Source: Nematostella vectensis (Eukaryota; Cnidaria; Anthozoa; Actiniaria; Edwardsiidae). Taken from it: a DNA stretch of 64,000 bases. The notes beneath the pieces are model-generated. The model was not told the DNA's origin. It made no database searches and saw nothing but the letters and a program-made list of their open reading frames with translations. The position numbers were made by a program, and so were the translations under genes. Shown here in pieces: positions 56,742-64,000 of the stretch (positions are counted from its first letter, which is position 1; every line of letters starts with the position of its first letter). The stretch lies in assembly GCF_932526225.1 (NCBI RefSeq), contig NC_064035.1, forward strand, positions 10,465,296 to 10,529,295, read 5' to 3'.

Positions 56742-59680
56742 GTCCTCCGACAACGCGTGCGTGTCTTGCTCTGTGCGACGAACGTTTAGAATAAGCACTA
56801 AGAGAATGACGCCAAATTAAATTTTAGAATACGAACATTGTTATTATTTAGCCCTAGTTTTTGGTAGCCAAATACTTTCGTTGTATCCTTTTTCTTTAGA
56901 GGCGTTCTGTGTCGACATACTGTCAGTCTGAAATACCTCCTCACGTAACAGAAGGCTAGCTAGAAGATCGAGGGAGGAGGCCGGAGGTAGTGACCGATCA
57001 AACGTTATTTGTTTTTCTAATCAATGATAACATACTGTCAAAACAACCTGTTAAATGTCATGTAGCAATCAGCACCGCCCACAGTTTCTCACCTTCTTGG
57101 GGACCATCCCACCCATTCTGTTCTGCTGATCCTCGTATTTTTACCAGCGCCACCGAGCGCCAGACGTCCCGCCTGACGTCAGCCTTGTCACTGAGCCTTT
57201 CGTATAAGACGTGAAAAATACGGTACAGCTAGCAAAGAAATGACTACCTTGTAATCCAGTTAATCCTTGCCTGTCCATATTTATTAAATATAACAAGCAA
57301 TGACTCTTATCAATTACAAGCGTCCATCGTGCGAAAATCAATCAAACACCCAAACAAGTCGAGCGAGCTGTGAGTGAGCATACCTGCTTCGCACTTTGTT
57401 ACTAACTGTATTAAACCAATCTGCAGTGTTTTTATACCATTTACTCCCATTAAATCGCTGTCGCTAATCGATCACGTCGTTCGAGAAAGCCAGCGCAGCT
57501 ATTGTCAGTTTCAGTGGTTTGTTTGCGAAGATTCTGTCAATTATATGTCAGCACGGGCTGCCATTCCGTCCTCCATCTAATTGACTCAATCTCTGATTTA
57601 CATAAAAAAGATTAAATGATAAACGCTCTATGTGCACATCTGCTGTTGTTGGTCTTTTGGATTTACGGTACGCAGACAAAACCTCTTGAGTTGCGATACC
57701 TTAGCGGGGAGAGAGAGTCGAGGACAGGCCAGGAAGGGTTAATTCACCGGGCGTGCGACCTCATCAAACAAGAATGGTGAGTCGAAGCTGGAGGTCGAGT
57801 GCGGTGCTATGCCACCATTGAAGCCTTTACCTGGACAGAGTGAGATCCAGATATTTATACCATGAATCTCACTTCAACATACCATTAAAAGGTATTTGCA
57901 CTCGTTATAAATGACGTAAAATAACAACATACAATATTTTCTGCTTAAATTTGCCGGTTATTTATAGTGTAAAAATTTCGCTGATCGATTCAGGTTGTGT
58001 GCTCAATTCTCGGTAAAGCTTTATGTATGTGTGATAATGGCAATAGCCTTTATTCCAATTCACAATCGTGTATTAAGTCCATGAATTTTAACTTGGTTCC
58101 AGCGATTCTTTTAGCGCCGCGCTAGAAGCTTTTAAAATATAGTGAGGTAATATGTGGAATACAGTTTCCAAGGATATCAGAATTCTTGCTTTTTTCTAAT
58201 GAGTCGACTTATGTAAAGTGTAATGCGATGATGTCGTTATAGATGTGTCGTATTTTAAGTAGGGTTTATATGGTTGATCTTGAACGTAGCCTTTATACCC
58301 CTATAATCGCCTTCCTATCTCTCTCGCGTGCTTGCGGTCCTTGGCTCATTTCCAATCAAGCAGTGCTGATGATCAACAGAACATCTCTTGTGCCTCCGCC
58401 TTTGGTTGAGGAAGTCATTAGAAAAGCTCTCAGCATTGCATTCGCAAATTCTTGGCTCTGATGTTTGCTTAAAACAGTAAGCAGGATTGTCAACATTTGT
58501 TTGATAATAGTCTCACTTTCCTCGACCAATGCACTGGACAATAGGAATAGTAAACCCACAAGCGCATGGAATAAACTGCCTAGTTTGCTATTCATCGATC
58601 AGCCCCATTTCCTTTAGAAATTGTTTTCCTCGTCTTTTGGACAAAAGATCTACTCCAATGTTTGGAAATATTTGTGCTCAACAAAGACCACTTCCGGGAT
58701 AAGATCACCGTTTCCGTTTCGTATCGCTGCTTTGTTTTTCTTCGTGGACAACTGATTGCGAGATTTGGGTTTTGTTTGATCGTTGCGGGATTCGGGCTAG
58801 AATAATCTAAATAAAGGAGTAATCATATTTTGCATTTTCTCTAGATACCTTTATTTGTGATTTTTTTTTTCCGTCGAATGTGGTATTGTTCCGGGATCTT
58901 CGAAAGAGGACCAACGGAGAAGTCTATACCCCTATATGATCTCCCAGTATGAGGCATCTACCATCATTACTCACATAGTGACACACCGCCAAAAGAGTCC
59001 ATTGTTTGTTGCCTGAAGACCATTATTTTCACACGAAGAATCCCGTTAATAACAAGTGTTTCTCTCCAGCTCGAGGCTGTTTAGATGTCGCTTTATTACA
59101 CAATCGTCAAAGCTTTCCCACCTTGCCTACCCGCCCCCCGCGGTCCATTTCCCTCACTATTGGTTTTCAAAACTTAGCACTCTTTCGTTCACAGTACAGT
59201 AATGAGGGGACTTCTGCCTGGCATGCGGTAGTATCCTTGAGATCATTTTCTGTGGCGGAGTTTGTGCGTTATACTTAACATGCCCCCGGGTACTCATTAC
59301 CCCATTATCAGTGTGTGTACAAGCCCTGGGGATGCATTCTCAATCTAGAGAACTCACGTACACCATTTATAGCAAGACAGCAGTAGTTTTGTTATATCTA
59401 GTATATCTTTTACTCTGTTCCACAATTCTAGGCTTATTTAGCGCCACCGACGGCTTCGGGGCTAGCTGTACTTCCCTCTGTTTTCCGTTTCCCTTTCCAA
59501 TAATTGAATCGAGCGCACTCACTGTACTGGCCTACCCAGCCTGCGGCTGTTATTCGGGTTTCACTTACCCCTCCCCCATACATACACTCACACGTTTTCT
59601 ACAAGCAACCACCAGATTACTAACGAAAATATGTCGAACGTGAAAATGCTCGGACACCCACAACGCATGCACAACGGTAG

Positions 59681-59759
59681 CCTCGCTCGCAGGCGTTTTT
59701 AGGCAGGCGTCGCTCGCTCCCCGTGAGCGACTCCTGCCTAAAAACGCCTGCGAGGCAGG
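59681..59759. repeat. Near-perfect 35-bp inverted repeat (hairpin)
   Basis: Left arm 59681-59715 (core TCGCAGGCGTTTTTAGGCAG) and right arm 59725-59759 pair at 32 of 35 positions around a 9-base spacer. No target-site duplication was identified. It could be a foldback relic or a transcribed hairpin. Confidence 0.9.
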
Positions 59760-61600
59760 ATCTCTGGGCATGCGCATAGATAATGTTCTTTTTGTCAATG
59801 TGAAAGTTTGCAGAAATATCGGTATGCAATGTAGTAATAGTTCAATGAATTCGTTTTCCGTTAGCAAGTTTTCTTTTGTTTTTCTCGTGATACCAAGTAG
59901 GTATAGAGGATAGAAAAGAGATGTTATTTGCTGCTTGTTCTGTCCGATTTCTCAACTCCCTGATCAGCTAATAGGAGGGTGGCGCTGACAGATGATCGCT
60001 TAATGTGGAAATTAGAGACAAATGTGCCTTTTTGTAAACAGTCATGTTTTGTAAAGAATTTTGCTTAAATTCGGCTTACAGAGTGGCCTTTAGTGTCATC
60101 CTTCTGAATGAGATTGGTTTCTACAAAAGTTGCTACGGTTACTGCAAGACGCTTCCAATCGAAAAAACAGCTGGCAACTCTTGCAAGCATTGTTAGAAGA
60201 TGTAACGATGTGCGAATGCCACCATTGTGTGTCTTGCCCGTACTTGTTCGAGCGTTTGGTTCAAAACTCTGCTGCAGAGCGGCAATGAACTTCTGCGAGC
60301 GTGGTACATAATAATGTCGCAGTGCAGAAAGGAGGCGGTCTCTCACCAAACGGCTCTTACAATTATTGTAAAGGTATTATCCAGTTTTAGCCTATTTTGG
60401 TTTTTATTCCTAGATTGCCCGCAATAGTTGTTAATTTTAGAATTGATTTAGTAGCGGCGGCATTCAAGCGGTTGATGTTTCCAGCATAAAGCAAGACTTT
60501 TTGTCCTCGAATCTTTAATCTTCGCACCATATTGCGTTAATTAAAATCACCTATTAAAACGTCCACACTCCTAACACTGTCGCTTTGCAGCTTTTATGAA
60601 CTTCTTATGGATATTATTCTTCCTCAACCCTCCCTAACTCTGCCTTTATCAACTCATAAATCATGTCCTTTTTTACTTCTCCATCTAATCACCTCTCTAC
60701 CTTACTTTATCTATTTTTTTATTTTTACTTTTTTTACTCGTTTTCTATTTCACTCACATCCGAGTCATTATCTTGTCCGTGTAATATTTTCAAAATATTG
60801 CGAATATCTTTCAAGGAATGGAGAAGATGGGCCTCTGCGAGGAGAAGGGCGTATTCAAGCGTCTTGTATGTGGTGGTCCACTGAAAGCATGTTTACCTTT
60901 GATTTTGGCCAAAACGCGAAAATCTAGTGTCACGTGGTATGAATTAACCCGGGCTGTACCAGTGGGTGAAGTATGTTTAATCGACAGCAACACTTCCTAA
61001 TACAACAATTAGCCATGGGATCGTGCGGTTGGAGTTGAACCTAGTTTAGGAATTTTTTAATAATATGTTGAATCGCCGTGCCATATCGCGTAAAACTAAA
61101 ATCAGTTACCCCTAAATAGGTTTTTGCGTGTGTATTTGGTGACCATTAACGTGCTATATGTTTACCTTTCTAGGACTCGAAAAACTTATAGATGAGAAGT
61201 TAATTGCGCACCTACTTTTGAAAATAGTCAGAATTTTTCTTTTCTTTTTCTCTTCTTTTTCTTTTCTTTTTTTTTTTTTTGCACGCCGCAAAATTATTAT
61301 TCATAAATTATTCGCCTTTAAAAGATCTTGAAGGTCGCTATAATACTTCAAGCGATCTCACTAGTCGAACTAGTTTTCGCAGTAAGCATTTCGATCACTG
61401 GGTTTAAATCTTGACTTCCCATTTATTGGAATCCAGTTTTCCCTTGCTACACATGCTGGTTATCATAGTCATGGCCGTAAGCGACTGCTGTTTGTGCTAT
61501 GAGTATGGGCTAATGCGTTAATATCACTGATGTGATTCCGCTCGAGAGTTCACCCGGCAGAATGCTCTATCCAGTACCTCAACAGCTAACCTGCCCACCA

Positions 61601-61727
61601 GGGCCCGGTTCCTTGGAAGCAAGCTAATGCTAACCCAGAGTTAAATAAGGTTGTTATCCAATCAAATGTCTCGATAACCATATTTATCCGTGGGTAAGCG
61701 CTAACCTGCTTTGTAGGAACCCGGCCC
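61601..61727. mobile_element. Short MITE-like foldback, family A copy 2
   Basis: 127 bp. The left end GGGCCCGGTTCCTTGGAAGC pairs with the reverse complement of the right end (GGGCCGGGTTCCTACAAAGC) at 16 of 20 bases. The interior AATGCTAACCCAGA and TTATCCAATCAAATGTC match the copy at 394-509. Confidence 0.75.
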
Positions 61728-62880
61728 AGAAGTATATACTGCAAATTCCAATACATCCAATTTGTCATTGATCGTGGGAGCTGTTTTATTTGTGACAATA
61801 ACTTTGTCATATTAACTCCTCGTTTAGAAATTTTATTATGAAATTGGGGTTGACTTAATTAATGATCTGTTGAATCGTCGCGTCAAATCGCGTTACTCAA
61901 ACTGTATCACTACAATCACTGTTACTCATAAATGATTATATTATTTTTTGCGTATATTGTAATGAGCGTTAACGTGTCTCGCTTCACGCTGATTGTGCTG
62001 ATCGTAGATAGTCGCAAGTGAAATTAGTTTTTCTTGAGTGTATATTGAATGCCCGGTAGTTTACACTTATAGCAATACGCGTAGAACGATTATCGCAGTA
62101 ATGAGATTTCCAGCTCGAAACGCTGGCTGCTGATAACGGAGATTTCCAGATTTTTAGTTAAAGTGAAACAAACGCGTCACTACGCACAGGGCTGCGCATC
62201 CGAAGTGTGCCAGAAATAAGGTAGTTAGATTTACTCAAAAGCACGAATATCTTTGGATAGTGGTTTTGCTTGAGGAAGAAGTGCGTGAATTGTGTTCATT
62301 AGTAATCTGAATTTCAATCTCCCCTTGGACCCCCGGGAGGCTCAACATTAAGCCAAAATGCATGATTAAAATAAGATGAAATTCTCCTATAATGAACACC
62401 CCGCATTAGAACAAGCGTCGCATGTTAATCGTTGTTTTTAATTTGAGTTCTTTTATATTGGGGTTATTGAGATATCTCGATGAATGTTTCGCTTGTATTA
62501 GCTAAATTAGAAACGGAACATTAATGTGCTGATCCCGGCTTCTTTTTTGTTCTCTTTGTAAGTAGTTTTGACATGCGAGGCCCAAGCTAAACGCTCTTGG
62601 AAATGTGTAGAATTTTTTGTAGACTGGATCATCATAAGCTTCCTGCCAGCACTAAATTTAGCGGAATCCCATATTCCCTTTTCTCAGCAAGCATTTTATG
62701 TAATCGGCGTCTATTTTTAATCATGCCGATGTATACATTGTCGTAGATATTGAGAGAGAAATACCATCTCGTTAAATGCACGGTCTTTTCAGCATTCAAG
62801 GAAGAAAAGAGGGCGATGTTGACAGGATTAGTAGAATTTTAGATTGACAATTTTGAGGTTACTAATTCATTTATACCAGA

Positions 62881-63019
62881 TGGGCGGATTGATTTCGGGC
62901 AAGACGTCCTATTGGCTAATCTCTATAAAATGTAGTAATTTCAGAAGGCCATTTCGTATCTGTTTTGAACATTTGACTTTGTAAGAGTACGAGGAGAAAA
63001 AAGGGACCCACACCACAAA
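62881..63019 (+). promoter_or_regulatory. Candidate TATA/CCAAT promoter with leader exon
   Basis: In order: GGGCGG at 62882, GACGTC at 62903, an inverted CCAAT box (ATTGG) at 62911, and TATAAAA at 62924-62930. A leader then ends at a consensus donor (CACAAA|GTAAGT) at 63020. The spacing suits a polymerase II promoter starting near 62955. The gene it would drive is not visible in the window. Confidence 0.35.
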
Positions 63020-63653
63020 GTAAGTTTCACACGCCGAGACGCACAAACACTTTTTGTCAACAACATCTTATTGAATTTAGTCACCCACTGCAGTATAAAC
63101 AAGATTTCTCCGTTAAGTACAATTCTTCTGTCGCATTGAATTTAAAACAATGGGTTTTCTCGGTCGGAGTCACCGAACTTCCAGTAAAAACCCGGGATGA
63201 CTCAGGCCGTTGTAAAGCACGACTAGATGATTTTTAGCATTTTTTCATTGTTATTCAAAATAATTGACATTCCTTCGTAAAGAGATTGGCACGAACCCTC
63301 TGCGGTCTTCACTCCACATTCATTCATTCATTCATTCATTTTTTTATTTTGCACTATTTTGAATAAGATAAAGAATATTTGGATACAGGTAGAAAAAAGG
63401 GGAAGTTAACTATTTACGGTACTTAAGAAGAAAAAAAAATTTAAGGTGCGCAGTGACCATAGAAGCATAAGCTTTCGAGATGGTCACTGCCACAGTCAGA
63501 TTTCGAGGGTCTTACAGGATATTATTATAATATTATTATAATATTATTATTATTATTATTTTTTTTTTTTTTTTTTCAATATATAATATATACATAAACA
63601 AAATATAATATTTTAGAGTGAGGAAAAGTAAATCTGGCCAGGGTGGATCAATA
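63020..63653. other. AT-rich stretch with microsatellites
   Basis: CATT repeats at 63319-63339, and TATTATTATAA-type repeats followed by ATT repeats and a T run at 63520-63577. The latter lies just beyond the 3' end of the retrotransposon ORF and may be its A-rich/AAT tail on the minus strand. Confidence 0.6.
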
Positions 63654-64000
63654 TTAATTCTGATTATTTAATAAATGCAATTTCAGTTGTTCTATGAAGG
63701 AATTGTAAGGTAAGGACTTAATGCAATTTGGTATTTTTTCCCAAAATCTAGAAGACATGGCTGTAAATTTAGTTAATCCATAATTGGTTTTGGAAGCTGG
63801 CCTAAAGAGATTGCCTTTGGAAGCATATCTGGTATTATGTGAGTGAACTTGAGTGGCAGGCAGGATTAGATTACATAATGGCTTAGGCATAGTATCAGGA
63901 AAGTGTTGGAGCTTATAAACAAGAGATGATATCCTTAGATTATGTATGTTATCAAGATTCAGGATCCTAAGCAGTTGGTAATAATTCGATGGACTTTCCC
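63654..64000 (-). mobile_element. C-terminal end of a non-LTR retrotransposon reverse-transcriptase ORF (partial)
   Basis: The minus-strand frame is open from the right edge to a stop at 63654, over 110 codons. The protein has the layout typical of the ORF2 C-terminus of CR1/L2-like non-LTR elements: HSHNTRYASKGNLFRPA, then FTAMSSRFWEKIPNCIKSLP, then FIEQLKLHLLN. The catalytic reverse-transcriptase domain lies outside the window. No frameshift is visible in the part seen. Family assignment is from the C-terminal pattern only. Confidence 0.75.

Larger units (their letters stand above)
52502..62880. other. Long stretch without recognised genes
   Basis: AT-rich, with scattered consensus donors after plausible leader sequence (AACG|GTGAGT near 54538; AGAATG|GTGAGT near 57777) that might be alternative non-coding first exons. 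A GC-richer island at 56160-56760 carries a 60-bp tandem duplication, a strong hairpin lies at 59681-59759, and a MITE at 61601-61727. ORFs at 54587, 56202, 58243 and 60818 show no domain and are not called. Confidence 0.45.

Noticed and set aside
60818-61000. 60-residue plus-strand ORF with a good start context
   Set aside because: No domain recognised, no convincing splice sites, and length within chance expectation.

Overview
The window is eukaryotic nuclear DNA from an animal. All recognisable genes are split by short GT-AG introns, are clear metazoan orthologues, and sit in AT-rich sequence full of foldback (MITE-like) elements, minisatellites and microsatellites. Gene content, intron density and orphan class A GPCRs suggest an anthozoan cnidarian (sea-anemone type). 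This is an inference; nothing here fixes the species.

Layout. 0.2-2.8 kb (-): WASP-interacting protein (WIPF family), promoter probably near 7.1 kb. 7.8-10.2 kb (-) and 11.6-15.2 kb (+): mitochondrial chaperonins HSP10 (HSPE1) and HSP60 (HSPD1), head to head. 15.2-19 kb: gene-free and repeat-rich, with a nested foldback element and a satellite carrying double-CRE palindromes. 19.1-20.1 kb (-): intact single-exon class A GPCR. 22.8-23.4 kb: 43-bp minisatellite. 24.5-25.4 kb (-): second class A GPCR, with two offsetting homopolymer frameshifts. 27.7-32.7 kb (-): SARNP (SAP-domain mRNA-export factor), head to head with SNF8/VPS22 (ESCRT-II, 32.9-36.6 kb, +). 37.5-40.1 kb (+): unrecognised secreted protein with a histidine-rich stretch and a long acidic/Pro/Thr/Ser repeat region. 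41.1-44.9 kb (-): METTL25-type methyltransferase, head to head with DDX59 RNA helicase (45.0-49.5 kb, +). 49.5-64 kb: almost no recognisable coding sequence; two candidate 5' exons at 51.7 and 52.4 kb, a possible TATA/CCAAT promoter at 62.9 kb, and the C-terminal end of a non-LTR retrotransposon ORF at the right edge (-).

How the genes relate. HSP60 and HSP10 are the two halves of the mitochondrial folding chamber, and their divergent pairing is a known animal arrangement. The other two divergent pairs (SARNP/SNF8, start codons 167 bp apart; METTL25/DDX59, 95 bp apart) join housekeeping genes with no obvious common pathway and probably just share compact promoters. Exon boundaries for the housekeeping genes were derived by hand; reading phase closes across every junction and predicted lengths agree with the families (HSP10 102 aa, HSP60 587, SARNP 249, SNF8 246, METTL25 562, DDX59 620).

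I did not find a clearly new multi-gene system. The most unusual items are the histidine-rich secreted gene, a duplicated splice acceptor in HSP60, the CRE-palindrome satellite, a minisatellite that seems to have grown from the head of a tRNA-derived SINE, and a MITE nested in a larger foldback element that contains its own empty-site copy.
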